A DNA stretch of 64,000 nucleotides from Mixophyes australis (GCA_036250195.1 JAVHZZ010000003.1:22535573-22599572); one strand, 5' to 3'; numbered from the stretch's first letter, positions 1 through 9,225 are shown. Translations and numbers: made by a program. Notes: a model not told the origin generated them from the letters alone.

Positions 1-2
1 CC

Positions 3-626
3 GGACCTTCAGATGAATGTGCTCAATCCGAGATCCTTGAGATGTGTGCCCAGTCCGAGCCTTGTGAGTCAGGTGCCCAGTCCGAGGTAACAGTTGCCAA
101 CCCACAGCCAAAGTCTTCTGAGTGCCCACCCATGGACTACTGTGCTATAATTGCCAAGGCTACCGCTTGTGACCTTCCCATGTTTCAGCCTCTGCCTTTT
201 GATGGGGACCTGGATCAATTTTGTGCTCTTACACGGCAATGTTTCAATAATTTCCGTTTCAATCCCACTTATTATGCTAATAGCTTTAATCAAGTAGCTA
301 CCATACTAATGGGTTTTAAAGGAAAGGCTCTGGAGTGGGCGCTGTCCTTGATAGAATCTGATCACCCCATTTTCTATCATACCAGTATCTTCATCGGTGC
401 AGTGGCAAAGAAATTTGGAACACCCTCTCTTTTTGACACAGCCTCTGATATCATAGAAACTTCTATATCTTCACCGGAACCAACATTATCTCTAATGCAA
501 GCTCCAGCATCTACCGATATTCCAGATCCTGAAGCAGCTATATGCTCAGTTCCGGTCGGGAGATCTGCATCTGAAAAGAAAAGTCATCGTTCCAAAGCCC
601 GTAAGAAGAAAAAATCTGCTGTCTAG
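3..626 (+). CDS. Ty3/gypsy-type Gag protein, 5'-partial
   Basis: Capsid-type Gag domain of a Ty3/gypsy (Metaviridae) LTR retrotransposon. The frame is open from base 3 through the left window edge to the TAG at 624-626, so the ATG at 42 need not be the start. Numbering from that ATG, the Gag signature is PFDGDL (52-57), QCFNNF (66-71), KALEWAL (95-101) and KKFG (123-126). This is the pattern of the Gag N-terminal domain of sushi-type elements and their domesticated LDOC1/RTL relatives. Before it lie spaced CAQSE/GAQSE repeats; after it come a Ser/Pro/Thr-rich linker and a strongly basic tail (KSHRSKARKKKK). No zinc knuckle, protease or RT follows; a purine tract and an LTR-like segment follow instead. 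This suggests a gag-only deletion derivative. A domesticated gag gene is possible, but nothing here argues for it beyond the intact frame. Confidence 0.72.
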   Translation, partial: GPSDECAQSEILEMCAQSEPCESGAQSEVTVANPQPKSSECPPMDYCAIIAKATACDLPMFQPLPFDGDLDQFCALTRQCFNNFRFNPTYYANSFNQVATILMGFKGKALEWALSLIESDHPIFYHTSIFIGAVAKKFGTPSLFDTASDIIETSISSPEPTLSLMQAPASTDIPDPEAAICSVPVGRSASEKKSHRSKARKKKKSAV

Positions 627-631
627 TTTTT

Positions 632-682
632 GGAGAGGAAAAGAAAAAAAAAAGCGTCTGGAATCCGCTTTGTTTAGGGGGG
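632..682 (+). other. Purine tracts between gag and LTR-like segment (candidate PPT)
   Basis: A 23-base all-purine run at 632-654 starts five bases after the gag stop, and a second tract (AGGGGGG) lies at 676-682. In LTR retrotransposons a polypurine tract primes plus-strand DNA synthesis directly upstream of the 3' LTR, so the second tract is the better candidate. The absence of pol between gag and this tract is what suggests an internal deletion. Confidence 0.4.
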
Positions 683-685
683 CGT

Positions 686-1174
686 ACTTTTATGGCCTGA
701 TGCTTTTCTGCACTAAGTCCCTACAGGTGCAGTTCTGAGTTTTACCCACTAGTGGCCGCTATGTGGATTCTGTGTCCTCACTCAGCTGTTAAATGTTATG
801 CTGATCATCAGACCATAAAGACTGACCTGTGGCAATCATTCCTTGCTGGTTCATTGTTTGTGTTACAGCTCTGGATATCTGCATGTGTTTCAGCTCTGGA
901 ACCCTGTTTATGTTACAACTCTGGATTTTGCTATTTATAATTACCTGGACTTTGGACTCTGATTTCACTCTGACTTCACTCTGCATCTCTGGAGCCTGGC
1001 AAGTTTAAAAGACTTTTGTTTTGCATATTATTTCTGGACATTTTGTTTCATCCCTTGCCTGGCCCTTCAGCCACTGAGATCCACCCCTGCCTGTATTCAC
1101 AATAAATATTTAAGTTAACCATCAACATTGTTTCTGTACACTTATATTGTGGAATTCACCTGAGAGCCGTGACA
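686..1174 (+). mobile_element. LTR-like segment of a gypsy-type retroelement
   Basis: A non-coding stretch with the texture of a gypsy-type LTR. It has a T-rich region, a poly(A) signal AATAAA at 1101-1106, and a right end at CGTGACA (1168-1174), a common 3' LTR end in vertebrate gypsy elements. The left end is not clear: I see no matching TGTCACG-like start next to the purine tract, so the LTR may be diverged or its start misplaced by tens of bases. No second LTR copy is in the window for comparison. Confidence 0.42.
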
Positions 1175-1218
1175 AGGCTTCTGGAGTGGCTAAGGGTAGT
1201 GGTAGCTAATTAAAAAAA

Positions 1219-1790
1219 AGTTTTGCGGACCAGAGGAAATGGGCTTGGCCAATGGCCTCAGTGGGCAACAAAGTGTGGCTGTCACATGTAACATCGCCCT
1301 GAAGGTGCCCTCATTCAAACTGGAGCCTAAGTACATTAGCCTAAGTATATAAGTGTATACCCAATCAGATGGGATGATAATTCTGGTGGAGTTCAGACTA
1401 CAGCAACCACCTTGCTTCCGTATCCACTTGGTGTTTCATGTCTCCCTTCTGAAACTGGTGATTCCATGACAAAGGATGGTTTCTCTTCCCACTGTAGAGG
1501 TAGAGGACCACCAGGCATAAGCCAGTCGGTCACTGACACAGGCAGATCCTGGGAGAGTATCTGGTGCACTAGATGGGCCTTGATCCAGAGGGCCGCTCTT
1601 GAATCAAGTTGACCGATGTTCACGCTCCTGCTCTGCATGCTAAATCCTTCGGGCTGCAACCTGCCAAGCCTAGAGAATTGCATCGAGAGTCTGCTCGAGA
1701 AAAGGAAGTGCACTTTGAGCATCTGCCTCAATACCAGCTACAGATGACAGGTGGAAGTGCACCATCAACATTGACAACGACATGTTGCTA
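1219..1790 (+). pseudogene. Decayed gypsy integrase C-terminus and chromodomain
   Basis: Translated pieces match the C-terminal part of vertebrate gypsy chromovirus Pol in the right order but in shifting frames. At 1219 onward: ADQRK, then VGNKVWLS (the integrase GPY/F-region pattern), then, after a frame change, ALKVPSFKLEPKYI. At about 1419: RIHLVFHVSLLKLV (the usual HPTFHVSLLKP segment). At 1560-1690: a chromodomain-like EYLVH..MGLDPEGRS..IKL, then DVHAPAL and QPAKPRE. Frameshifts and at least four in-frame stops are present, two of them at positions where the family normally has Trp, consistent with G-to-A decay. It is non-functional. It lies to the right of the LTR-like end, so it may be the older host element into which the gag/LTR element inserted. 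Confidence 0.7.
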
Positions 1791-2962
1791 AAAGTCAAGT
1801 CAAACAGGACTAAGAGACCTCACCTGTACGCAGCCTTTAGGAGGCCCTCACTCCTACCAATCTTTGCACAAGCAAAGTTGGAATGTTGGTTCTCTGATGT
1901 TGCTTCAAGTGTCTAGTTTTGTTTGCCAGTTTATCGACTTCAGCTTCCTTCCTTAAGATTCTACCTTCTCCAACCCATTAATTTCAGTTTGTCCCTCACC
2001 ACCCGTCTTCTCAGGACTAAGCAGATTAACTGGTCATGGTATGCCTCTGATAGCTACCACACTGAGGAGGTTCTCTCCTGGGAGTAACCAGCACCATGAC
2101 AGGACCTATTTGGACAACAACAGCAATGGTTGGTCAGTTTGGACACAAATCACAATGTGTTTGGTCAACTGAACAAATGTTTTCTTGATGACTGATGGAA
2201 GTGTAGCAATAGGCAAATCCTTAAGCTATAAGACCAGAGCATAAAACCCATCCTCTGACTGAAAAACCAGGGTAACAGGGTATCAGATCACAGCCGCTGG
2301 TCACGGGCAGAAGATCAGGCAGGGTTAAAGTTCATTCTGTGCTGTGGACGAAGGTATGTAATGAATGCGCCAAATGGCCGGTCGCAGATCAGTTCCTGTC
2401 TAGCTGCCACTTTCATTACACAACGCAACAATACGCAATTTACATTAGCCCCTTGAAAATTCACTATACACAAGATCTATACGTTATTTTGACTTTTTCA
2501 TTTAATTCTCAGTAAAGCATTTTGACAAAATGTATTATGCATCAAGGATCTTAATTTATTTTTATTAATAACCTCACATTATCATTTAATCATTATTGAT
2601 TATATTATTATTTTTTTATATTATCACTTAATAGTATAAAAGGTGGAATAAATAATTATGATATATCAATCGTAATGTAATATAACCATACACTTGTCTT
2701 CAACAAATAATCTCTTGTTATAACAAAGACAACGAACCCTGCAAAATTACCTCATTGTCTAAATAAGTCACTTTAGTATAAGATCATTCATACTTACCTG
2801 GGGTTGTTAGTTAAGTTCAATTAATCAACAAATAATGCAACATTTATGTATTTTGTGGATGACAAGAAACAGGTACACCTTTGCCAGAGAGATAAAAAAA
2901 ATATTTAAAAAATAAATGAAACCAGATGTCTTGATTGCATGAATTTGGAATTTGTGATCAGT
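1791..2962. other. Non-coding AT-rich stretch, nothing recognised
   Basis: No supported ORF, RNA gene or named repeat. From about 2,440 to 2,930 it is markedly AT-rich. The 24-bp minisatellite begins at its right end. Confidence 0.6.
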
Positions 2963-3379
2963 GAGAGTACCCACATTGTGATGCGTGAGAGTACCCACAT
3001 TGTGATGCGTGAGAGTACCCACATTGTGATGCGTGAGAGTACCCACATTGTGATGAGTGAGAGTACCCACATTGTGATGAGTGAGAGTACCCACATTGTG
3101 ATGCGTGAGAGTACCCACATTGTGATGCGTGAGAGTACCCACATTGTGATGCGTGAGAGTACCCACATTGTGATGCGTGAGAGTACCCACATTGTGATGC
3201 GTGAGAGTACCCACAATGTGATGAGTGAGAGTACCCACATTGTGATGAGTGAGAGTACCCACATTGTGATGAGTGAGAGTACCCACATTGTGATGAGTGA
3301 GAGTACCCACATTGTGATGAGTGAGGGTACCCACATTGTGATGAGTGAGAGTACCCACATTGTGATCAGTGAGAGTACC
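2963..3379 (+). repeat. 24-bp minisatellite, 17 full units plus a partial
   Basis: The unit is GAGAGTACCCACATTG followed by TGATGCGT or TGATGAGT. Seventeen full copies occupy 2963-3370, and an eighteenth is cut by an inserted element at 3380. The array resumes for part of one unit after that element (3726-3742) and then ends. Units differ by single bases. The C/A difference at one position runs in blocks: three C units, two A, five C, then A units. A unit length divisible by three keeps several frames open (up to 190 codons), but the translations are only the repeat (ESTHIVMR/S on the plus strand). Confidence 0.95.
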
Positions 3380-3725
3380 CAGGCCTGGCGCTCCCATTAG
3401 GCAACCTTAGGCAGTTGCCTAGGGCGCCGGAACCTGCAGGGCGCCGCTGACTAGATTTTCTAATCTAGTCTGTTTTTCAGTGTCCGGGGCGCATCGGTGA
3501 AGTATCACACTATCTGTCACTGACAGACAGTGTGAATAAAGTTCTTTCCCGATGCCCCCCTCCCCTTCCAGCATGCATCACTCCGCCTCTGTGTGAAGAA
3601 GGCGCGGATCAGCTAGAGAAAAGAAAGAAAAGGTAAGTAAAATCTACTCATTTTTTTCGTTTGTTCGCGGCGGGGGGGTTGGCGAAATTTTGCCTAGGGC
3701 GTCGAGAACCCTAGCACCGGCGCTG
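3380..3725. mobile_element. 346-bp hAT-like non-autonomous element inside the minisatellite
   Basis: The left end is CAGGCCTGGCGCT and the right end read in reverse complement is CAGCGCCGGTGCT, 9 of 13 bases alike with the CAG...CTG termini usual for hAT elements. The flanks AGAGTACC (3372-3379) and AGAGTACC (3726-3733) form an 8-bp duplication. That motif recurs every 24 bp in the host array, so the duplication is weaker evidence than usual. Internal hairpins: a perfect 9-bp stem at 3449-3457/3462-3470, and a 14-bp stem with one mismatch at 3506-3519/3521-3534. No transposase ORF. The alternative is a different class of short element; the superfamily rests on the ends and duplication length. 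Confidence 0.68.
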
Positions 3726-3823
3726 AGAGTACCCACATTGTGTAATATAGACATTTTAGAAATCGTGAGCGAAACTTAACCAAGAGGTCACAACGACCCT
3801 GCTGAGAGCTAATGCTTCCCATG

Positions 3824-3831
3824 GGAGGAAG
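3824..3831. repeat. Left 8-bp target-site duplication (GGAGGAAG)
   Basis: Directly abuts the CAG end at 3832 and is identical to 10800-10807. Removing the element and one copy would give a continuous pre-insertion sequence ...CCCATGGGAGGAAGTAAGCC... Confidence 0.75.
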
Positions 3832-4080
3832 CAGAGCCGTAACGACGGCGGTGCGGGCGGTGTGACCGCCCAGGGAGCAATGCCTAGTGGGGGCGCAACA
3901 CCCGCCCGCCCTTTCCATACCATCAGTGAAAAACAATCTAATCCTGCGGTGGCACTTTGCCAATTGAAGACAGCCAGCAGAGTAGGGCGCCTGCTTCCTG
4001 CTCTTGCAGCGTCCTGGAACACAGGCGAGGAGGAGCCAGCACAGAATGAAGATGACGAGAACAGAAGCCCAGGTAAGTAA

Positions 4081-4553
4081 ACTAGTACGCTGTCCGAACC
4101 AGAAGTTATATGGAGTTCACTGCATTGCTGAAGTGCAGAATATACATTGGAGTATTGGAAATTTGCACTATTTTGGGTAATTGTAAAATAATTTATTATT
4201 ATTTAGGGAAATGTGTGCATGGATGCAATGTTCTAAGTTCTGCAGCACAAAATCCAAATTATCCTAAACTACAATTTGGTTAATTTGAAAAATAAAAATA
4301 CTTAACAAGAGCCACTTCAATTTTCTCTATTAACTTCCACCCTCCTATCCATCACCTCTGCACTTCCACCCACCTCCCCTAATCCTCCTCCCCCTCATCC
4401 TCCTATTATGTACCTCTCAGTCCATACCTCTCCTATCAGTACTCTTCTCTTTCACATTATTGATATAGTTGTTCCCTATCTTTCATTAATTTACTATTCC
4501 ATTACTTACTTTCCTCTTGTGTTAATCATCGCTATTTATATTAGTAGAGAAGT
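4081..4553. other. Interior of left hAT arm / DIRS left junction zone, no gene
   Basis: Non-coding. AT-rich to about 4,320, then C/T-rich (runs of CCTCC, 4,330-4,430). The junction between hAT arm and DIRS element should lie here or just beyond, but I could not fix it, because I found no convincing DIRS inverted terminal repeat by eye. Confidence 0.45.
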
Positions 4554-4612
4554 GTGTCCCTCAGACTAAACGCAGTTAAAATCATGCGGGTGAGTGACTT
4601 ACCAAAGAACCT

Positions 4613-4684
4613 ATTGGCTGTGGATTCCTGTAAGTTTCAGCCAATGAGTGCAGGAAGGGGTTGGGACTTATACACAGTTATAAG
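4613..4684 (+). promoter_or_regulatory. Candidate DIRS promoter: paired CCAAT boxes and TATA-like site
   Basis: ATTGGCTG (4613-4620) and its reverse complement CAGCCAAT (4638-4645) form two opposed CCAAT boxes 17 bp apart. A TTATAAG (4678-4684) follows about 33 bp downstream of the second. The gag start codon is 313 bp further on, behind a long pyrimidine-rich leader (about 4,785-4,985). Spacing fits a vertebrate RNA polymerase II promoter; no transcription data support it. Confidence 0.38.
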
Positions 4685-4996
4685 TCAGTGTGCAGAGGCT
4701 TCTGCCCTTCCTGCTTCCGGATTCCTGAGAGCTAGGCTGAGTACTGGTTTCCAGATTTCTTTTGTATTTCTGTGTGCTGTGTCCCCGCCTTTTTCTCTCC
4801 TTTATTTCACCTTTTGGTTCTGTCTTTTAATTTTATTTTTTTTATTTTACCTCCTTTCCTTCTCATTCTTCCCTTCAATCTCTCCCTTTTTTCCCTCTCT
4901 CTCTGCAGCGCGGGGCTCCGTGTATTCTCCCTCCCCCCCACTCCTTCTCCCCTTCTCTCTCCACTTGTCTCTTCCTCCTTTGTATAGCTGACAGCT

Positions 4997-6389
4997 ATGT
5001 CTCGTCCTAGCAGGGTGAGGAGTGCCCCAGCCAGGTACAGGGACGCAGTCCCCGCAGCCCAGTCCCTCTCTTTCCCGGCGGTAGCCCACGTGGAGACAGC
5101 GCTGTCCCCTATTCCCAGCGGTGTGGCCGCTAGGGGGACTCGCAGCGCTTCTCCAGTCAGACGCAGTCGGCACAGGTCCCCTTCCAGCGGGCGGCGGGCA
5201 ATGAGCTCCACCGCCGGAGGTTCTCTGCTTTCTGCGGGGGGGGGGGGGGGGGGGCACTAAGGCAGCCCCCGCAGCTGTTAAGGGGGCCAATGTTATTAAC
5301 ATGGGTAGCGGGATAGCATAGGGGGACATTGGCAGGCAGCAGGACCCTCTTCCTCCTTCCATTAACCCTCAGGACCCTGGTATCTTCCGGAGCTGGGAGG
5401 GAGCAGGTGTATCGTCTGGGGGCATATCTGAGGCATCAGTATCACAGCGGGAGGCCCCTTCTCCATATAGGGGGTTAGGCCCTATCATTCGGGACCCCCT
5501 GGTCCCAGGCGGGAGGGCAGAGTTGACCCGGACATCAGGGTGTGCAGGCGGTGAGTTGTCTAATGTTGGTTTATCTCTCGCACTTACACATAGCCCACCC
5601 ATGTCATCCACTGACGAGGACTCCCCCTCTTCATCGGGGGAGGGTCCCCGGAAGTTGATTAAGATCCTTAATACTCACTTCAGTAGGTCAGCATCGAAAG
5701 GAGATAGACGAGGGCCTGTAGGGAAGACGTCATTGAGTAAAAACCCCATGGTGCTCTGTGAGAACACCGCTCTTTTAGCAGGCATTCGCCCCTGTATTAG
5801 AGATAGGATTAAGAAAGGTTGGTTTGTAGACATGTTCGAGATCACTAAGGCTAGCAAGAAAGAGCTAGAATCGGCCCGAGGGAAAGGGGGGATAGGCGAG
5901 GACGCATACAAAACATTCTCTAACTGGCTTTCAGGTTATTGCTCCTTCGCGGCGTGCTATATTGACACGAGACCTCAAGCCACTGAGGAGGTCTGGAAGT
6001 ATTTGCATATGATAAACGAGATGTTTATTAATGACCGCCCAGGTACGTGGCGCAAATACGACGAATTGTTTAGAGAGAGAGTAGAGGGTCGGGTAGACAT
6101 GCCCTTGGGCGTTAAGGATGTCGAGATTTGGATGCAACTAAACCGGGCTAGTTTAGCCTTCAGTTCAGGGGCACAGTGGAATAGGTTTCCGCAAGGGGGG
6201 AGACGTGGAGCTCCCCAGTTTGCAAAAAACAGATGCTTCGCCTTCAACAATGGAGCGTGCGGCAGGGGTGAATCTTGCAGATACAAACATATCTGCTCCT
6301 ACTGCCGCGGTGGCCACGCAGCCAGAGAGTGTCCGAGGAGTGCCCCCGGCCTCTCCAAAAACCGTGGCATTGATAACAACGCTCAGTAA
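4997..6389 (+). pseudogene. DIRS Gag (ORF1), frameshifted and with one stop
   Basis: The N-terminal part runs from ATG 4997 (MSRPSRVRSAPARYRD...), Arg/Ser-rich and basic. Its frame runs into a 19-G run at 5236-5254 and then stops at 5258-5260. The continuation is in another frame: KAAPAAVKG..., a TAG at 5319-5321, then open from 5322 to the TAA ending at 6389. The only Met codons in the long downstream part are internal, which supports a broken single gene rather than two genes. The C-terminal RNA-binding region has a CCCH finger, C-x7-C-x5-C-x3-H (6234-6290), followed by a CCHC knuckle, C-x2-C-x3-H-x4-C (6294-6332), as expected for a nucleocapsid role in packaging element RNA. The last 185 bp overlap the RT ORF in another frame. 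The total span (about 464 codons) is reasonable for a DIRS Gag. A miscounted G run in the assembly could account for the frameshift but not for the TAG. Confidence 0.78.
5236..5254 (+). repeat. 19-G homopolymer run in DIRS gag
   Basis: Nineteen consecutive G residues in the N-terminal third of gag. The reading frame changes across it. Such runs are unstable in replication and error-prone in sequencing. Confidence 0.97.
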
Positions 6390-7983
6390 AGCCCCATCCC
6401 CCATATGTAATGACGCACTTGAAAGATGGGTTAGACTGTACCCAAATACGGAGCAGGCTTCCTTCTTAAGTGAAGGCTTTCGCCACGGGTTTAGGCTCCC
6501 TATCAACACATCAGTTAGTGCTAGGGCCTCTAGGAACTTAAAATCGGCATACTTATTCCCTGATATACTAGATGAAAAAATCCGCGGTGAGATAAGCCTA
6601 GGCCGCATGATCGGCCCATTTGATTCCCCCCCCCTGGCAGATTTAGTCATATCCCCGGTAGGTATAGTCCCTAAAAAAGTTCCGGGTAAATTTAGGCTTA
6701 TTCAGCACATGTCACATCCCGCAGGCAAGTCCGTTAACGATGCCATAGATCAGGACATAAGTTCAGTAGTTTACCAGTCATTCGAAGAGGCGTTAATGCT
6801 TATTCGAAAGTTTGGACCAGGGGCTCTTATGGCCAAACTAGACATTGAGTCGGCTTTCAGACTACTTCCCCTACACCCGGAATCGTTCCGGTACATGGGT
6901 TTTAAAATTAAAGATAAATATTTTATCGACAGATGCCTTCCCATGGGGTGCTCCTTGTCATGTGCTTACTTTGAAGCTTTTAGCTCCTTCCTTCACTGGG
7001 CGATCCAGGCGGGCACAAGGCAAGAGGGCATCGCTCATTACTTGGATGATTTTCTATTCATAGGCCCGGCTGGCTCTTCAGTGTGCTCTGATTTGCTATA
7101 CGCGGCTCAGGCTCTTTTCTTGGTTATGGGGGTACCAGTAGCCAGGGATAAGACAGAAGGCCTATCATCTTGCTTGTCGTTCCTAGGGATAGAAATAGAC
7201 TCTGAAGCGGGCTGCTGTCGCTTGCCAGCTGACAAAATAGCTAAAATGGAGAGTTTGATATCCAGTACTCTGGCCTCTCCTTGTCGTACTCTTAAACAAA
7301 TTCAAGCGTTATTAGGATCCTTCAATTTTGCATGTAGAGTTATACCCATGGGTAGAATCTTCTGCAGGAAACTGCAGTTGGCCACAGCAGGCAGAAACAG
7401 ACCCCATGCTTTAATAGCTCTGAGTGACGAGATAAGGGAAGATTTATCAATATGGGTGACATTCCTTCAGAAGTTCAACGGTTCCAGGATTTGGCCTTCA
7501 CCTCCCATTTCCACATTAGAGTTAGACCTATTCACAGATGCCTCAGGCGCTAAAGGCTTTGGTGCTTTCTTCCAAGGTCGGTGGTGCGCTGCTTCATGGC
7601 CGCAATCGTGGATAGACGGGGGGCTTACAAAGAATTTATTGGTATTGGAGCTCTTTCCCATAATTGTAGCGCTGGAATTGTGGGCCTCTCAGCTGTCAGG
7701 GCGTAATGTTTCCTTTTGGTGTGACAATTTGGGCGTGGTGCAGGCGATTAACCGTCAGAGCGCTTCATCTAAGCCGGCAATTAATTTGCTACGCATTCTG
7801 GTGCTACGTTGCCTGGTCTTCGACATAAATTTTCACGCCAAACATGTACCTGGTATAGACAACTGTATTGCTGATTCTCTGTCCCGTTTTGAGTGGGAGC
7901 GCTTTAGATCTTTAGCTCCCAGTGCTGACCCCGTGGGTACATCTTGTCCATTTTATGTTTATCAGATGGTCGGTCCGGTTTAA
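6205..7983 (+). CDS. DIRS reverse transcriptase-RNase H (ORF2)
   Basis: 592 codons, uninterrupted. The polymerase domain has the first catalytic Asp in KLDIESAF (D213), LPMGCSLSC at the fingers/palm, and the YLDD box at residues 279-282. The RNase H domain follows with D445 (in FTDASG), E482 (LELFPI), D507 (WCDNLG) and D557 (ADSLSR), the full D-E-D-D set. It copies element RNA into DNA in particles formed with Gag. The start at ATG 6205 overlaps gag by 185 bp in a different frame; the first about 60 residues look like translated gag overlap, so the real start could be later or come from a frameshift. There is no integrase or protease domain downstream, as expected for DIRS. The last 40 bp overlap the recombinase frame. 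Confidence 0.93.
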   Translation: MELPSLQKTDASPSTMERAAGVNLADTNISAPTAAVATQPESVRGVPPASPKTVALITTLSKAPSPICNDALERWVRLYPNTEQASFLSEGFRHGFRLPINTSVSARASRNLKSAYLFPDILDEKIRGEISLGRMIGPFDSPPLADLVISPVGIVPKKVPGKFRLIQHMSHPAGKSVNDAIDQDISSVVYQSFEEALMLIRKFGPGALMAKLDIESAFRLLPLHPESFRYMGFKIKDKYFIDRCLPMGCSLSCAYFEAFSSFLHWAIQAGTRQEGIAHYLDDFLFIGPAGSSVCSDLLYAAQALFLVMGVPVARDKTEGLSSCLSFLGIEIDSEAGCCRLPADKIAKMESLISSTLASPCRTLKQIQALLGSFNFACRVIPMGRIFCRKLQLATAGRNRPHALIALSDEIREDLSIWVTFLQKFNGSRIWPSPPISTLELDLFTDASGAKGFGAFFQGRWCAASWPQSWIDGGLTKNLLVLELFPIIVALELWASQLSGRNVSFWCDNLGVVQAINRQSASSKPAINLLRILVLRCLVFDINFHAKHVPGIDNCIADSLSRFEWERFRSLAPSADPVGTSCPFYVYQMVGPV

Positions 7984-8852
7984 GATTCTTAGCAGAGGCC
8001 TCTCTAGCACCAAGTACGTGGAAGGCTTATCGGGCAGCCTGGAAACGATGGGAGGTTTTTCTGTTATCCGGTCCCGATCGTTCCTCGGGGGATTCTAACG
8101 GTATGATAGACTTCATGTGGGGGTGTTACCAAGAGGGCCTTAGTAGAACATCTATGACAGCTATGCTGGCAGGTATATCGTTCATGGCCAAGTTACAAAG
8201 TGTACCTGATCCCACTAAATCATTTCTAATAAGTAAAGCGTTAAAAGGCTGGTCTAGGCTCCACCCCACCCCCAAGGATAGGAGAAAGCCCATAGATCCT
8301 ATTTTATTGTCCCGTATGATTTTTACTTTACCGGATATTACATCGGACCATTTCGAAGCTTCACTGTTTGCGGCTGCATTCTCCTTAACTTTTCATGGCG
8401 CCATGCGAGTTAGTGAGCTAGTTGCACAATCCAAAAGCAGGACAGATGCTTCATTATTAGGTAAACATGTGGTGTTGTCGGACGACAGCATTCAAGTGAA
8501 AATTAGGCGATCAAAAACAGATCAGGCAGGGATTGGTCATTGGTTCACGCTTAGTAAAATACAGGATCAAAGTATATGTCCTGTTAAAATTTATAAATAT
8601 TTCTCCAGCATTAGGCCACATGGAGCAGAGGTTTGGCTAGTGCATGAAGATCTCTCCCCCCTCACCAAATTTCAATTTCATGCAGTTATGTGCAACACTT
8701 TAAACGCTCTTGGTTTAAATTCATCAGAATTTGGGACGCATTCATTTCGGATACTGGCGGCCGCAGCGAGTGGGGCTTCAGTAACTTCCATACAAAGGCT
8801 AGGAAGATGGAAGTCTGGCTGTTATAAATCGTATATTCGTCCTGATGTTTAA
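7929..8852 (+). CDS. DIRS tyrosine recombinase (ORF3)
   Basis: The frame is open from 7929 (after a TGA at 7926-7928) to the TAA at 8850-8852. No ATG lies near the N-terminus: the first conserved segment (LRFLAEASLAPSTWKAYR) precedes any in-frame ATG, and a TTG at 7944 is the nearest start-like codon. Expression by frameshift from RT, or an N-terminus contributed by splicing, is likely. Numbering from 7944, the catalytic residues are R155 (AMRVSEL), K191 (RRSKTDQ), H266 and R269 (THSFR), W289 (GRWKSG, the position often His in other families) and Tyr, best candidate Y297 (SYIRPD). An N-terminal SAM-like DNA-binding segment (WKAYRAAWKRWEVF) precedes them. It catalyses integration of a circular DNA intermediate without target duplication. 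All catalytic positions are intact. Confidence 0.92.
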   Translation, partial: PRGYILSILCLSDGRSGLRFLAEASLAPSTWKAYRAAWKRWEVFLLSGPDRSSGDSNGMIDFMWGCYQEGLSRTSMTAMLAGISFMAKLQSVPDPTKSFLISKALKGWSRLHPTPKDRRKPIDPILLSRMIFTLPDITSDHFEASLFAAAFSLTFHGAMRVSELVAQSKSRTDASLLGKHVVLSDDSIQVKIRRSKTDQAGIGHWFTLSKIQDQSICPVKIYKYFSSIRPHGAEVWLVHEDLSPLTKFQFHAVMCNTLNALGLNSSEFGTHSFRILAAAASGASVTSIQRLGRWKSGCYKSYIRPDV

Positions 8853-9225
8853 CATGTGTTTTTTCCCTCTAAGCAGCTCTTCTCTACCTCTTTTCTCCTC
8901 TAAGCTAGTGAACCCAGGGCGCTAGGCTGCTCGCCGCTATTTGCGGGGGCGTTGAAGGGCTTTTTCCTTATAGGTTTTCACCTTCACCTGGGTTGCTGCT
9001 TTTCCTTTCGTTCTGTTAGGTTTAAGGTTGGAATTAATGTTTTGTCACAGCATTCACCTCACTCCCTACCTCCTAGTTTTAAATAGGTTTAATTTATAGT
9101 TGTGGAATTTTACTTCAGTTCATGGCAAATATGTTAATTATGTTTCTTCTCCGCTTAGTTAGTTTTTCGTGCTTTATTGCTTATCCCCCTCCTTTTATTA
9201 TCTCGTTTTAGGATCCAATTCCTCT
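8853..9225 (+). other. Spacer between recombinase and hydrolase with a splice-acceptor-like site
   Basis: Non-coding. The end of the spacer (about 9,175-9,210) is pyrimidine-rich and finishes in CTCGTTTTAG at 9202-9211, immediately followed by GATCC and, 15 bp on, the hydrolase ATG. This looks like a 3' splice site. It would let the hydrolase be made from a spliced transcript, but no donor can be assigned with confidence (a GGTGAGT at about 5549 in gag is one possibility). Confidence 0.4.

Noticed and set aside
2825..3397. Minus-strand 190-codon and plus-strand 153-codon frames over the 24-bp minisatellite
   Set aside because: They are translations of the tandem repeat with a unit length divisible by three; flanking residues carry no domain.
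3862..4080. 72-codon plus-strand frame and overlapping minus-strand frames in the left hAT arm
   Set aside because: Short, no domain, and located in the GC-rich terminal part of a non-autonomous transposon.
4554..4991. 145-codon plus-strand frame before DIRS gag
   Set aside because: It is a translation of the pyrimidine-rich leader (Ser/Leu/Phe/Pro low-complexity) with no ATG-supported start.
9169..9225. Upstream extension of the hydrolase frame to 9169
   Set aside because: It begins with a non-ATG codon and lies in the pyrimidine tract; homologous blocks start at the ATG at 9226.
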